Assembly: GCA_963830495.1 (NCBI GenBank)
Contig: CAWHMS010000001.1
Location: 682,001 to 746,000, forward strand
Direction of reading: 5' to 3'
Length of the DNA: 64,000 nucleotides
Origin: CAWHMS01 sp963830495
Lineage (GTDB): Bacteria; Actinomycetota; Actinomycetes; Propionibacteriales; Nocardioidaceae
In this document: piece after piece, positions 18,853-28,118 of the stretch
Layout of the letters: every line of letters begins with the position of its first letter
How positions within the stretch are numbered: the stretch's first letter is position 1
Program-made: the position numbers and the translations under genes
The notes under the pieces: model-generated
The model's input: the letters and a program-made list of their open reading frames with translations, nothing else
What the model was told of the DNA's origin: nothing
The model's database searches: none

Positions 18853-19173
18853 GCTGTTCCTCCGATGCTCGAACCACATTGGTTGTCGAGCCGGGAGGGC
18901 AACGCTGCTTCGAGCACGGCAAACCCCTCTTGAGCCTCTCCTGGCCCTGGCGACGCCCGGGCTACGCAGGCCAAATGAGAACCACACGACCAGCGTGGGC
19001 AGCCGATGTGAGAGCGACAGCCCTGGCGCCTGGACCGAGCCTCGCCAGGCACCGGTCCTGGGTCAATGGAACAAGCAGCCGATGAGCGGACGGGTCATTC
19101 CGCCCTCTGCGCCGCGGGTCACCGACTTCGGACAGCGAGAACACAGACCTGGACATACTCGGGCGATCCGGCG
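18853..19173. other. Upstream non-coding end of the IS110 copy
   Basis: No coding gene recognised. IS110-group elements carry a long non-coding left end upstream of the transposase that encodes the bridge RNA. This 321-base gap before the transposase start is where that would be. I cannot fold it or define the element's end by eye. Confidence 0.4.
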
Positions 19174-20409
19174 TCAGGCCGCAGGCTCGCCGAAGAAGAC
19201 CCGGCGCGCCGCCTCATCCGCGGTGAGCCCGTCGGGGCCGCACGCCTCCAAGGTCGCGAACCCGCCAAGAGTTGGGTCCGCCTCACGGGCGGAAGCGTTG
19301 AGTTCCCGACGGCGTGTGCCTTCGGGTCCCTCCTCATGCTCGATGAGGGCGAGCCACCGGTCGTAGGCGCGCAGCACGTCGTAGTACGCCTCACGCTGCT
19401 TGGCGAACTCGTTGGTAGCGCGCTGCCAATCACGGTCCGCAAGGAGGAGCTCGCCCAGCAGGCGTACGTCCCGAAAGAGCAGTGACGTGCCGAGGCCCTG
19501 GGTCGGGTCCAGCGCCCCGGCCGCATCTCCCACGAGGACCATGGGTCCGCGGGTGACGTGGCTTGCCCACGTGCAGCTGTTGGCGAAGAAGCCGAGTGGT
19601 CCGGCAGGATACGCGCCGTCGAACGTGCCCTCCGGCACGGCCTTGGCGGCGAAGGCGATGAAGGCCTCGGTCGAACGCCCTACTCCTGTCTCGTGAACCC
19701 GCTGGGCGGTCAGCCGGATGTAGACACGGCACGAGTCGGCGCCGTTGAGGAACCATCCCACCACGTTCTCGGGCGTGCTGGCCCAGCCGAACGTGTCGTC
19801 CCAGTGAACCCCTGACAGGAGAAGGCCGCCGAATCGGTGGTGCTCCGGGTCTGTCACGGTCTCAGCCTTCAACCAGCGCCGGGCGCCGGAGGTCTTGCCG
19901 TCGGCACCGACCACCAGCCTCGTGTGGTACTCCGTCGTGGCCCCCCCACTGAGGACAGACACGGTGGCACTCTGACCGTCACCGACCCCGACGACCTTGG
20001 CTGGCCGCAGCACCGTCGCACCTTGTGACTCCGCCCAGCTCAGGAGCACCTCCTGCAGCCGCGGATGCGAGAACCCGATCGCGGGCAGACCGTCGATCGA
20101 GATCGATCCCCAGGCCAGCCCGTCCACGCGGTGACCCGTTTCGTAGAAGCCCATCTCGGGCAGCGGCACGACGCCTAGCTGCTCGAGCGGCTCGCCGAGC
20201 CCGGCCCTCAACGCCTCTGAATGCCCCCACGGGAAGCTCAGCTCGCCACGTATGCGGTCCCGGAACCCGCCCTCCTTCTCGACCACCAGCACGCCGAGAC
20301 CAGACCTGGCCAGTACGCCCCCTAGGGACGAGCCCGCCAGCCCACCGCCGGCGATCACAACATCGAACGATCGCGCGGTCATGCCCCATCCAAGCGCGCG
20401 AGCGCCCAC
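19174..20409 (-). CDS. FAD-dependent oxidoreductase of the geranylgeranyl-reductase/UbiH type
   Basis: About 411 residues. The N-terminal Rossmann motif is DVVIAGGGLAGSSLGGVLARSG followed by a Glu at the end of the second strand (VVEKE). LVVGADGKTSGARR is the DG motif, and GPMVLVGDAAGALDPTQGLG is the GD motif binding the FAD ribose, as in group A flavoprotein monooxygenases, halogenases and geranylgeranyl reductases. No halogenase WxWxIP motif is seen. The GTG at 20409 is favoured because GAGGAGGG lies 6 bases upstream; an in-frame ATG at 20382 is the alternative. Substrate unknown. A LuxR-type regulator is encoded 319 bases upstream on the same strand. Confidence 0.8.
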   Translation of the reverse strand: MGARALGWGMTARSFDVVIAGGGLAGSSLGGVLARSGLGVLVVEKEGGFRDRIRGELSFPWGHSEALRAGLGEPLEQLGVVPLPEMGFYETGHRVDGLAWGSISIDGLPAIGFSHPRLQEVLLSWAESQGATVLRPAKVVGVGDGQSATVSVLSGGATTEYHTRLVVGADGKTSGARRWLKAETVTDPEHHRFGGLLLSGVHWDDTFGWASTPENVVGWFLNGADSCRVYIRLTAQRVHETGVGRSTEAFIAFAAKAVPEGTFDGAYPAGPLGFFANSCTWASHVTRGPMVLVGDAAGALDPTQGLGTSLLFRDVRLLGELLLADRDWQRATNEFAKQREAYYDVLRAYDRWLALIEHEEGPEGTRRRELNASAREADPTLGGFATLEACGPDGLTADEAARRVFFGEPAA

Positions 20410-20728
20410 TGTCAACCCTCCTCACCTCTGGTTGGGCATCGGATTACATATCCGATCACGCAGCAGGTCTGGATCGACGACAATCATCGCCCTCATCTGC
20501 TCGGCCACTGGCAATCATCTGCAACCACAGACGCCGACCGGCACCTGCAGGGGGACTCAGGTGTGACTCGCTGCTCGCGCAGGGCTCACTTCCGAGCCTT
20601 CTCGGGTCCACACAGTTGGGGTGGTTCGAAGTCGTAGGCGCGTGACGCGACCTGAGAGGGGTGGCGATCGCGAAGACCGAGAGGCTCACGTCGCGGGCTT
20701 GCGCAACTGGCCGAGCGGTCCCTGGGGT
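20410..20728. other. Intergenic region between LAL regulator and FAD oxidoreductase
   Basis: No gene seen. It should contain the promoter of the oxidoreductase gene and the end of the regulator transcript; I find no clear terminator hairpin. Confidence 0.4.
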
Positions 20729-23650
20729 TTAGGTCTCTCGTTGAGGTGTTGCCTCGACCGTGCGGGCCACTTCGACGCGCGAGGTGACGTCGAGCTTGTG
20801 GAAGATATGTCGAAGATGGGTTTCCACGGTCTTAGGGCTGAGGAAGAGCGCCGCCGCGATCTCGGGGTTGGTGTAGCGCGCCACGACGAGGTCGGCGACC
20901 TGCCGCTCCCGCTCGGTCAGCGACGCCAGCCCGTGCCCGCTCACGTCGCCGGGAAGCGTTCGACGGTGGACGTGATGCCCCAGCCTCCTCAGTTCGAGTT
21001 CTGCCGCGTCGCGGTACCTCCGCGCACCGCAGGCATGCAGCGCCGCGGCTGCTGTCTTGAGTTCAGCCGCGGCGCAGTCGGGTTCACCGGTCTTCGCCAG
21101 CGCACGCCCGGCGAGGGTGCGTGAGAGTGCTGCCTCCACCGGGATGCCGACCTCGTCTGCGGCGGCTGCCGAGGCGAGCGCCCGTCGCGCGGCCAGCTGA
21201 GCATCACCCGCCTCGAGGGCGATGGTGGCGGCCGCCCGCTCGGCCATGGCCGTGGCCATCCGGAGTCCGCCCATCGACCCCACGGTGTCGTGAGCGGCGG
21301 CGGCGGCCCGTTCGGCGTCTGCCTGACGTCCAAGCGCGAGCGAACATCTCGTGAGCAGCTCGAGCCACTTGGCACGGAAGCTGCCGCCAGGCATGAACGG
21401 CAACCCGGGCCCTCCGCACCGTTGGACCATGAGCTCGACGGCGTCACTGAGGGCGGGGTCGCCCGACTCAAGGAGGGCCGCGCACAGGGCCACGGGGGCG
21501 GCTGCGGGGATGAAGCCGTCCTCCATGTCCCTGGTCAGGTCGACCGCTTCTCGGGCCAAGCCGATGGCAAGCTCCAGGTCGCCGGCGTACAGCGCGGTGA
21601 GTGAGCGGTTGAGGAGGAATCCGGCCAGGCTCTGCTCGTTGCCGAGAAGCCGGGATTCCTCGATCGCCTCGTCCAGGGTTTCGGCACCGTCGGCGAGGTC
21701 GCCGCGTAGCATCCGCACCCAGGCCAGGATCATGAACGCGAAGGGAATGAAGGCGGGTTGGCCGGTGGCACGAGCCACGGCGACGACGCGCTCCGCGTGA
21801 GCACCGGCGTCTGCGAACCGGTCCAAGTAGAGCTCAGCGCCGGCGAGGTGGACAGCGGAGTCGAGCCTCCCGGCCAGGTCGCGGTCCGAGAGCCCGTCGA
21901 CCAGCGCGGCCGCCTCCGCGTGGTACTTTTCCGCCTTCGCGACAAGGCCGCACAATGCCAGGCCCGAGGCCAGCGCGGCGGCGGCAGTGGCGACCAGGGG
22001 TCGGTCGCCGAGTGGCCGGGCGGTGTCGAGGGCCTGCTCGGCGGGGTCTGCGATCCGGGAGTACCGCATCGTGTAGGCACGGCCGACGGCGATTTCGAGC
22101 ATCAGGGCAACGGCCTGCGGTGAGGCGGGGTCGTCCAGGTCAGCGAGCGCGTCGGTCAGACGTTGGTGGGCCGCCGCGTGGAAACCGAGGAGATGCTCAG
22201 TCCCGGCGCAGGCGGTGGTGAGCCTGATCCGCAGCTCGACGGCATCGGCCGGAGCGATCTCGTAGCTCTCTAGCAGCGCGCCGTAGCTCTCCGCGAAGTG
22301 GCCGCAGGTCGCGAGTGCGCCCGCCCGCGCGAGGAGAAGCTCGACCCGCTCCGCCGCAGGGGCATCGTCTCGGAGCAGCCGCAACGCAGCCGCGTACCAC
22401 CGGGCGGCGCTCTCGGGAGCACTGTGGGCGGCTTCGGCTCCGGCCTGGCGCAGGACGGAGACGGCCTGGGCGTCCCCTTGCCTGCTGGAGCGCTCGACAT
22501 GGTGTGCGCGTTCGGTGGCGGTTGCTCCGCGGCCGGCCAGGGCTGCGGCGCTGCGTTGGTGAGCGCTCAGGAGCCAGCCCGCAGGTGCGGAGTCGTAGAC
22601 CGCTCGCCGGACCAGGGGATGTCGGAAGCGGAATCGGCGGGGCACGTCGGTGCGCCGGACGACACCAACCCCCGTCAGCTCATCGACCGCTGTGAGCGCG
22701 ACCGCCTCGATCACTCCCGCGGCGGCGGCTGCGAGCTCCGGCTCGAAGGTGCCGCCCACGACTGCGGCGCCTTGAAGCACGAGATGGGCGCTGTCGCTGA
22801 GCAGAGCCAGCTCGTCGGCCAGCGCGGAGGCCACGGGCGGGGGTACGCCAAGGTGCGCCGTGATCCTCGGAGTCGCCCGGGGGGCCTTGGTCTCGCGCTC
22901 CAGGGATCGGGCCAGCTGTTCGAGGTAGAACGGGTTGCCGCCGCTCTCGTCGTACAGGGTGGACGCCGTCGCGGCGCCGATCGAGGGTCCCAGGAACTCG
23001 TCTGCCTCGGCCCTGGTCATCGTCCCTAAGGTGACGCGAGTGAGGGTGTCGGACCGGCGAGCGCGCTCCAGTTCGGTCTTGAGCCGGGGGGGCAGCTGCT
23101 CAGGGCGGACGGCGAGCGCGATCATCACCCCGGCGTCGGGTGGCCGTCGAAGCAGGGACCCGAGGAGCTCGACGGATGCCGGGTCGGCCCAGTGGACGTC
23201 GTCGAGGATCAGCACCAGCGGCCCGGTTGCCGTCAACCGTTCCAGCAGCTCACGCACCGCACGATGGGTGCGGTAGCGCTCGTGCTGGAGCACAGGATCC
23301 TGCGCTAGGCGGGAGAGTGATGGTAAGACGGTGGCGAGTTCGGCATGAGCGTCGACGTCCATAAGGTCGAGCAGCCTCGGGTCGAGGCCTCGGACGTAGT
23401 CATCGAGGGCGTTCACGAACACCCAGAAGGGCAGATCGCGTTCGAGCTCGGACGCGGCGCCTGAGAGCACGAGCTGTTCGCGATCACTGGCGCGTGTGGC
23501 GAGCTCCCCCAGCAGCCGGGTCTTGCCGATGCCGGGTTCGCCCACCAGCTCGACTGCTTTCCACTCCCCGCGCACCAGCGTGGCCAAAGCGTCGTCGAGA
23601 AGTGCGAGCTCCTCGGCGCGGCCGACGAGCGGGGCGGTAGCAACGCCCAT
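20729..23650 (-). CDS. LAL-type LuxR family transcriptional regulator (large ATP-binding)
   Basis: About 973 residues. An N-terminal STAND/AAA-type ATPase has Walker A LVGEPGIGKTRLL (near residue 40) and Walker B LVLILDDVHWADP (near 145). The long middle is made of helical TPR-like repeats, rich in Ala and Leu. The last 65 residues are a LuxR helix-turn-helix: LTERERQVADLVVARYTN, then PKTVETHLRHIFHKL. These MalT-like proteins bind an inducer and ATP, oligomerise and activate nearby promoters. ATG 23650 is chosen because GGAGGG lies 4 bases before it; an earlier in-frame ATG has no such site. It is divergent from the small protein-MMPL operon, a likely target, and upstream of the FAD oxidoreductase. 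Confidence 0.88.
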   Translation of the reverse strand: MGVATAPLVGRAEELALLDDALATLVRGEWKAVELVGEPGIGKTRLLGELATRASDREQLVLSGAASELERDLPFWVFVNALDDYVRGLDPRLLDLMDVDAHAELATVLPSLSRLAQDPVLQHERYRTHRAVRELLERLTATGPLVLILDDVHWADPASVELLGSLLRRPPDAGVMIALAVRPEQLPPRLKTELERARRSDTLTRVTLGTMTRAEADEFLGPSIGAATASTLYDESGGNPFYLEQLARSLERETKAPRATPRITAHLGVPPPVASALADELALLSDSAHLVLQGAAVVGGTFEPELAAAAAGVIEAVALTAVDELTGVGVVRRTDVPRRFRFRHPLVRRAVYDSAPAGWLLSAHQRSAAALAGRGATATERAHHVERSSRQGDAQAVSVLRQAGAEAAHSAPESAARWYAAALRLLRDDAPAAERVELLLARAGALATCGHFAESYGALLESYEIAPADAVELRIRLTTACAGTEHLLGFHAAAHQRLTDALADLDDPASPQAVALMLEIAVGRAYTMRYSRIADPAEQALDTARPLGDRPLVATAAAALASGLALCGLVAKAEKYHAEAAALVDGLSDRDLAGRLDSAVHLAGAELYLDRFADAGAHAERVVAVARATGQPAFIPFAFMILAWVRMLRGDLADGAETLDEAIEESRLLGNEQSLAGFLLNRSLTALYAGDLELAIGLAREAVDLTRDMEDGFIPAAAPVALCAALLESGDPALSDAVELMVQRCGGPGLPFMPGGSFRAKWLELLTRCSLALGRQADAERAAAAAHDTVGSMGGLRMATAMAERAAATIALEAGDAQLAARRALASAAAADEVGIPVEAALSRTLAGRALAKTGEPDCAAAELKTAAAALHACGARRYRDAAELELRRLGHHVHRRTLPGDVSGHGLASLTERERQVADLVVARYTNPEIAAALFLSPKTVETHLRHIFHKLDVTSRVEVARTVEATPQRET

Positions 23651-23760
23651 CTTTCCCTCCGCGCCCAAGCCTAGGCCATCTGGGAATCAGTGCGGCAGGT
23701 TCTCGAAATCAGGGTGATACCCCGATGTCGCGTCGGGGTGGAGGGAGTCAGGCTCTGTCC

Positions 23761-24003
23761 ATGGGTCTCTTCCTGCTCCACCACCGTCACGATCCGCAGG
23801 AGTGTGGGGCGGCGTACGCATCGTTCAAGGGAGGAACCAGCCCGCTGCGCCGTCAGGCTGCGCTTGCGTCCTGCGGCGAAGGCGGGCACGCGATGTGGTG
23901 GACCGTGGAGGCTGCCAGCGAGACGGAGGCACTCGGTCTCCTGCCCTATTTCGTCGTCGAGCGCAGCACGGTCACGAAGGTGGCCGAGATCGACATCCCC
24001 TGA
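23761..24003 (+). CDS. Small conserved protein, likely ferredoxin-fold
   Basis: Eighty residues starting MGLFLLHHRHDPQECGAAYA and ending FVVERSTVTKVAEIDIP. It contains an HxCxE-like HDPQECG, a Cys-Gly turn (ASCGEGGH) and WWTVEAASETEAL, a pattern of small alpha/beta proteins that act alone; I do not know a function. The purine-rich GGTGGAGGGAG lies about 14 bases before the ATG. It is followed by the MMPL gene 54 bases later and is probably the first gene of that operon. Confidence 0.6.
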   Translation: MGLFLLHHRHDPQECGAAYASFKGGTSPLRRQAALASCGEGGHAMWWTVEAASETEALGLLPYFVVERSTVTKVAEIDIP

Positions 24004-24057
24004 TCGCTGGGGCGACCAGGCACCGGACCTGCATCGTCAGGTTCCGAAGGAGGAGTC

Positions 24058-26286
24058 ATGCCCCATCCAACGCAGCATCACAACCTGGCCGCACGAATGG
24101 CCCGTTGGAGCGGCCGTCACCGCAAGGCCGCCATCCTCGGCTGGCTTGGGCTGATGGCGACACTGTTCGCGTTCAGTCTGGTCTCCCCGATGAACATGAT
24201 CGTCTACGAGACCTCCGGACCGGGCGAGTCCGGGCGCGCAGACAAGATCCTCTACGAGGACTTCGAACGCCCCGCCCAGGAGAGGATCCTGGTCCAGAGC
24301 TCGGAATTCAGCGCGCGGTCGCCACAGTTCCAGAAGGTCGTCGAAGATGTGGTCGAGGCAGTCGGCTCCCTCGACGAAGTCGCGTTCGTCGAGTCCCCCT
24401 ACGGGCAGAGGGAAACCGGGCTGATCTCGACGGACCAGGCCTCCGTCTTGGTGCCGGTCGAGTTCGCGGGTCCACCTGAGGACGCCGCAGACAAGACCGC
24501 TGCCGTCGTCTCGACGGTCGCCGCGGTCCAGGAGGCGCATCCTGACTTCTACGTCGGCTCGTTCGGGGAGAGCACCGACAAGGCGCTGAACGACTCGTTC
24601 ACCGAGGACCTGAAAACCGCAGGCCTGTACTCATTGCCGCTGACCCTGCTCATCTTGCTGATCGCGTTCGGGGCCGTCGTCGCGGCCGGGATCCCGTTGC
24701 TGCTCGGGTTGAGCGCCGTGCTCGGCACCCTGGGGCTGGTCTCGCTCGTGAGCCACGTGGTGCCCATGTCCGAGAGCACGTCGGCCCTTGTCTTGCTCAT
24801 CGGGTTGGCCGTCGGAGTGGACTACTCGATGTTCTACCTCAAACGGGAGCGTGAGGAACGAGCCGCCGGCCGCAGTGAGGGGGCCGCACTTGAGGCGGCC
24901 GCCGCGACCTCCGGGCATTCGGTGCTCGTCTCGGGTGTCACCGTGATCGTGGCGATGTCGGGCATGCTGCTGACTCGGGACGCGACCTTCGCCTCGTTTG
25001 GGATCGCTACGATGATGGTGGTGGCGGTGGCCATGCTCGGCTCCCTGACGGTTCTCCCTGCGGTGCTGTCGAAGTTGGGCGACCGGGTGGACCGCGGCAG
25101 CGTGCCGTTGATCAGCCGGCTGCGCCGTACGGACGGCGAAGGGCGCATCTGGGGCGCGATCCTGGACCGGGTACTTCGGCGTCCCGCGGTCTCGGTGGTG
25201 CTCGCCGGCGGACTGCTTCTCGCGGTCGCCGCGCCTGCCCTCCAACTCACCACGGTGCAGCCGGGGATCGACACCGCCCCGCAGCACCTGCTGACCACCT
25301 ACAACCGGCTCGAGGCCGCATTCCCCGGCACCGAGATCTCCGCCGACGTGGTGGTCAAGGCTGCCGACGTCCAGTCGCCGGAGGTCCAGGCAGAGATCCA
25401 GGAGTTGACCGACGGCGCCGTGGGCACCGAGGTGATGAACCAACCGGTCGACGTGGGCATCAACCCGGAGGGCACGGTCGCGGTCGTCTCGATCCCGGTC
25501 GCCGGGAACGGTAGCGACGGACCTTCCAACGCCGCGCTGGACGCGCTGCGCGACGACATCGTGCCCGCAACAGTGGGCTCCATGGACGACGTCGAGGTCG
25601 CCGTCACCGGAATGACGGCCCAGACCCGGGACTTCGACAGCCAGATGAACGCCACCGCCCCGCTGGTGTTCGCGTTCGTGCTTGTGCTCGCGTTCGTGCT
25701 GATGCTGATGACGTTCAGATCGCTCGTTATCGCAGCAAAGGCGGTGCTGCTGAACCTGCTCTCGGTCGCGGCCGCGTACGGCGTGCTGGTGCTGGTTTTC
25801 CAGGAGGGCTGGGGCAAGGCGTTGCTGGGATTCGACGCCACCGGCGGGATCGACCCGTTCCTGCCGATCCTCCTGTTCGTGATCCTTTTCGGGCTGTCCA
25901 TGGACTACCACGTCTTCATCCTCAGCCGGGTCAGGGAGAGCTACGGCGACGGTCTTTCCACCCAAGCCGCGGTCGCACACGGCATCAAGACCACCGCCGG
26001 TGTCGTCACCAGCGCGGCCATCGTCATGGTCGGGGTGTTCTCCGTCTTCGGCGTACTCCAGGCGATGATTTTCAAGCAGTTCGGGGTCGGGCTCGCGGCC
26101 GCGATCCTGATCGACGCCACCGTGATCCGCGCCGTCCTCCTGCCCGCCTCCATGAGCCTGTTGGACCGATGGAACTGGTACCTACCCGGATGGCTGGAGT
26201 GGCTCCCTCACCTCGAGCATGGGCGCTACGAGCCCGAGGAAGCGACCCTGCCCGAGCCGGAGCCGGAGCTGGACCCCGTCCGATAG
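24058..26286 (+). CDS. MMPL family RND-type transporter
   Basis: A 742-residue membrane protein with the duplicated RND layout: one helix, a periplasmic-side loop, a bundle of five helices, then the same again. The MMPL relay motifs are present in both halves: GVDYSMFYLKRERE near residue 255 and GLSMDYHVFILSRVRE near 620. The Asp-Tyr pairs are the proton relay of MmpL3-type proteins. These transporters move lipids, glycolipids or lipophilic compounds outward. The ribosome site GAAGGAGG is 5 bases before the ATG. It opens the run with a membrane-anchored hydrolase and two paralogous membrane proteins, suggesting export and processing of a lipid-like molecule (inference). Confidence 0.88.
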   Translation: MPHPTQHHNLAARMARWSGRHRKAAILGWLGLMATLFAFSLVSPMNMIVYETSGPGESGRADKILYEDFERPAQERILVQSSEFSARSPQFQKVVEDVVEAVGSLDEVAFVESPYGQRETGLISTDQASVLVPVEFAGPPEDAADKTAAVVSTVAAVQEAHPDFYVGSFGESTDKALNDSFTEDLKTAGLYSLPLTLLILLIAFGAVVAAGIPLLLGLSAVLGTLGLVSLVSHVVPMSESTSALVLLIGLAVGVDYSMFYLKREREERAAGRSEGAALEAAAATSGHSVLVSGVTVIVAMSGMLLTRDATFASFGIATMMVVAVAMLGSLTVLPAVLSKLGDRVDRGSVPLISRLRRTDGEGRIWGAILDRVLRRPAVSVVLAGGLLLAVAAPALQLTTVQPGIDTAPQHLLTTYNRLEAAFPGTEISADVVVKAADVQSPEVQAEIQELTDGAVGTEVMNQPVDVGINPEGTVAVVSIPVAGNGSDGPSNAALDALRDDIVPATVGSMDDVEVAVTGMTAQTRDFDSQMNATAPLVFAFVLVLAFVLMLMTFRSLVIAAKAVLLNLLSVAAAYGVLVLVFQEGWGKALLGFDATGGIDPFLPILLFVILFGLSMDYHVFILSRVRESYGDGLSTQAAVAHGIKTTAGVVTSAAIVMVGVFSVFGVLQAMIFKQFGVGLAAAILIDATVIRAVLLPASMSLLDRWNWYLPGWLEWLPHLEHGRYEPEEATLPEPEPELDPVR

Positions 26287-26319
26287 GGCAGTGCTCTACG
26301 ACCGTTCTGAGGAGACACC

Positions 26320-27388
26320 ATGGTGGAGACACGATCGGCCCAGACCGGGACGACGGTGTCGGCCCGCAACCCGGACACCTGCGACACGGAGGCATGCAGG
26401 GCGACCACCACACAGGTCTGCTGGCCTGCGTGGCCGGCATCGTCATCCTCCTCAACGGCCCCGCCGTCCTGTGGCACAGCCGACGTACCAAAGGCAGCCA
26501 CGGACAGCACTCTCGGCGCCGCATGCTGGCGGTTGTCTGCGCTCCGGTGCTCGCAGTGGCGATTGGGTGGTTCCTCGTCTTCCCGATCGGCGTCGGGTAC
26601 GTCTACACCCACACCGCACCCGACCAGCCGAGCCCGACCTGGGGGTGCCGTACGAGAACGTCGTCGTCACCACCGGCGTCGGGCTCGAGCTAACGGCCAC
26701 CCACGTGCCCTCCCAGCACCGGGCAATGGTCCTGCTCTTCCCGGGGGCCGGTCGCTCAGCAGTGGCGCGCATTCTCCTCGCGCACGGATACGGGGTGCTG
26801 CTGCTCGATCCCCGCGGACAGGGCGGCAGCGACGGCGACACCGTGCGCTGGGCCGGCGATGAAGACCTGCTGGCAGGCGCCGCCTACCTCCGGCAACGAC
26901 CCGAGGTCGATGCCGACCGGATCGGTGCCATCGGCTTCTCCATCGGTGGGGAGATGCTGCTCCGCGCAGCCGCCAAGTCCGACGGCATCCACGCCGTCGT
27001 CTCGGAAGGAGCCGGCGCAGGCGTCGGCGAAACCGACGTCTCCGGGATCGCCCCGTTACTGGTCGACCCCGCGCAGGCGGCGATGAAGGCCGCCACCGCC
27101 ATCTTCTCGAACCACATGCCCCCACCTCCGATCGTCGACGGCATCGGGGCCATCTCTCCGCGCCCGGTCGTGCTCATCTATGCAGATCCGGGCATCGGCG
27201 GCGAGAGCACCCGACAACCTGAGTACTACGCGGCCGCCGGCGACCCCGAGGCCATCTGCGAGGCCCACGGGGCCAGCCATACTCGCGGCATCGACGCCGA
27301 GCCCGCCGAGTACGAGCGGCGCGTCGTGGACTTCTTCGACGACGCGCTCCTGCAGACCGACAACTCGCTGGAAAGGAACACGACATGA
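26320..27388 (+). CDS. Membrane-anchored alpha/beta hydrolase, frameshifted as read
   Basis: The N-terminal membrane part lies in one frame (from ATG 26394; helices LLACVAGIVILLNGPAVLW and VCAPVLAVAIGWFLVFPIG). The hydrolase domain lies in another from about 26640 (VPYENVVVTTGVGLE onward), so a base is probably missing near 26625-26640. The domain has the nucleophile elbow GFSIGG, a LLFPGAGRS oxyanion region, an acidic candidate in VVLIYADPG and a catalytic His in HGASHTRG. ATG 26320 has a good GAGGAG site but is in a third frame, so the exact start is uncertain. Stop TGA overlaps the next gene's ATG (ATGA). Likely esterase/lipase-like, active at the membrane. Confidence 0.7.
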
Positions 27389-28083
27389 GCGACACACAGT
27401 CCCGCCCGGACACAGGTCAGGACACGATCTGGCAGCTCTCAACCCGAAAGCGGCGCTTCCTCCTCCTCGCACCCCCGCTCGTGCTCGCCGGATTCACCGT
27501 CCTCCACCCAAACCCGGACCACAACGTCCAAGCCCTGATCGACGCCTCCACCTGGTTCATGGGCTTCCACATGATCCAACTGGGCCTGGTCGGCCTGGTG
27601 GCCGTCTCGGTGTTCGTCCTGGCGGACCAGTTCCATCGCGCGAGCGCATGGCAGACCTGCCTCGGCATGGGCATCTTTCTCGTCTACTTCAGCGCCTACG
27701 ACACGCTGGCCGGCATCGGCACCGGACTCGCGATGCGAAGCGCACGCGACCTGCCGATCTCCCAACAGGAAGCCCTGTTCGAGATCGTGCACGACTGGCC
27801 GGCGATGGAGCCATGGGTGTTCTGGCTAGCCATCCTCGGCACGGGCGGATGGGTACTCACACTCGGCTACCTAGCGGTCGTAGCTCGAGCCGCGCGAGCA
27901 CCACGCGCGGAGTGGATGTTCATCGGGCTGGCGGCCTTCTTCTTGCTGCTGGGACATCCCGCGCCCTTCGGGACGCTCGCATTCGGCAGCCTGTTCATCG
28001 CCGCCCTCATCCACGAACGGCAGTCCCCCCGCGTCCCGGGCCGGGCTGTCCCCGACAAGTCACGACCAACCCTCACCGAGTGA
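27385..28083 (+). CDS. Polytopic membrane protein, paralogue 1 of a tandem pair
   Basis: A 232-residue protein with about six hydrophobic helices. The first (LLLAPPLVLAGFTVLHPNPD) is followed by FHMIQLGLVGLVAVSVFVLA, then YDTLAGIGTGLAM and LLGHPAPFGTLAFGSLFIAALIHE. No known family recognised. Its ATG overlaps the hydrolase stop, so translation is probably coupled. The next gene is a diverged copy (same length, same HP, YD/LD...AGI and LGH.P.G landmarks). The conserved His residues at HP and GH could bind metal or heme; that is speculation. Confidence 0.72.
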   Translation: MSDTQSRPDTGQDTIWQLSTRKRRFLLLAPPLVLAGFTVLHPNPDHNVQALIDASTWFMGFHMIQLGLVGLVAVSVFVLADQFHRASAWQTCLGMGIFLVYFSAYDTLAGIGTGLAMRSARDLPISQQEALFEIVHDWPAMEPWVFWLAILGTGGWVLTLGYLAVVARAARAPRAEWMFIGLAAFFLLLGHPAPFGTLAFGSLFIAALIHERQSPRVPGRAVPDKSRPTLTE

Positions 28084-28118
28084 GCGCGTCCATGCGCTCC
28101 AAGAATCGAGGTGGAGAA

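Noticed and set aside
24631..25980. A 449-codon His/Asp/Gln-rich minus-strand frame opposite the MMPL gene
   Set aside because: Mirror of the transporter's codon pattern; real gene is on the plus strand.
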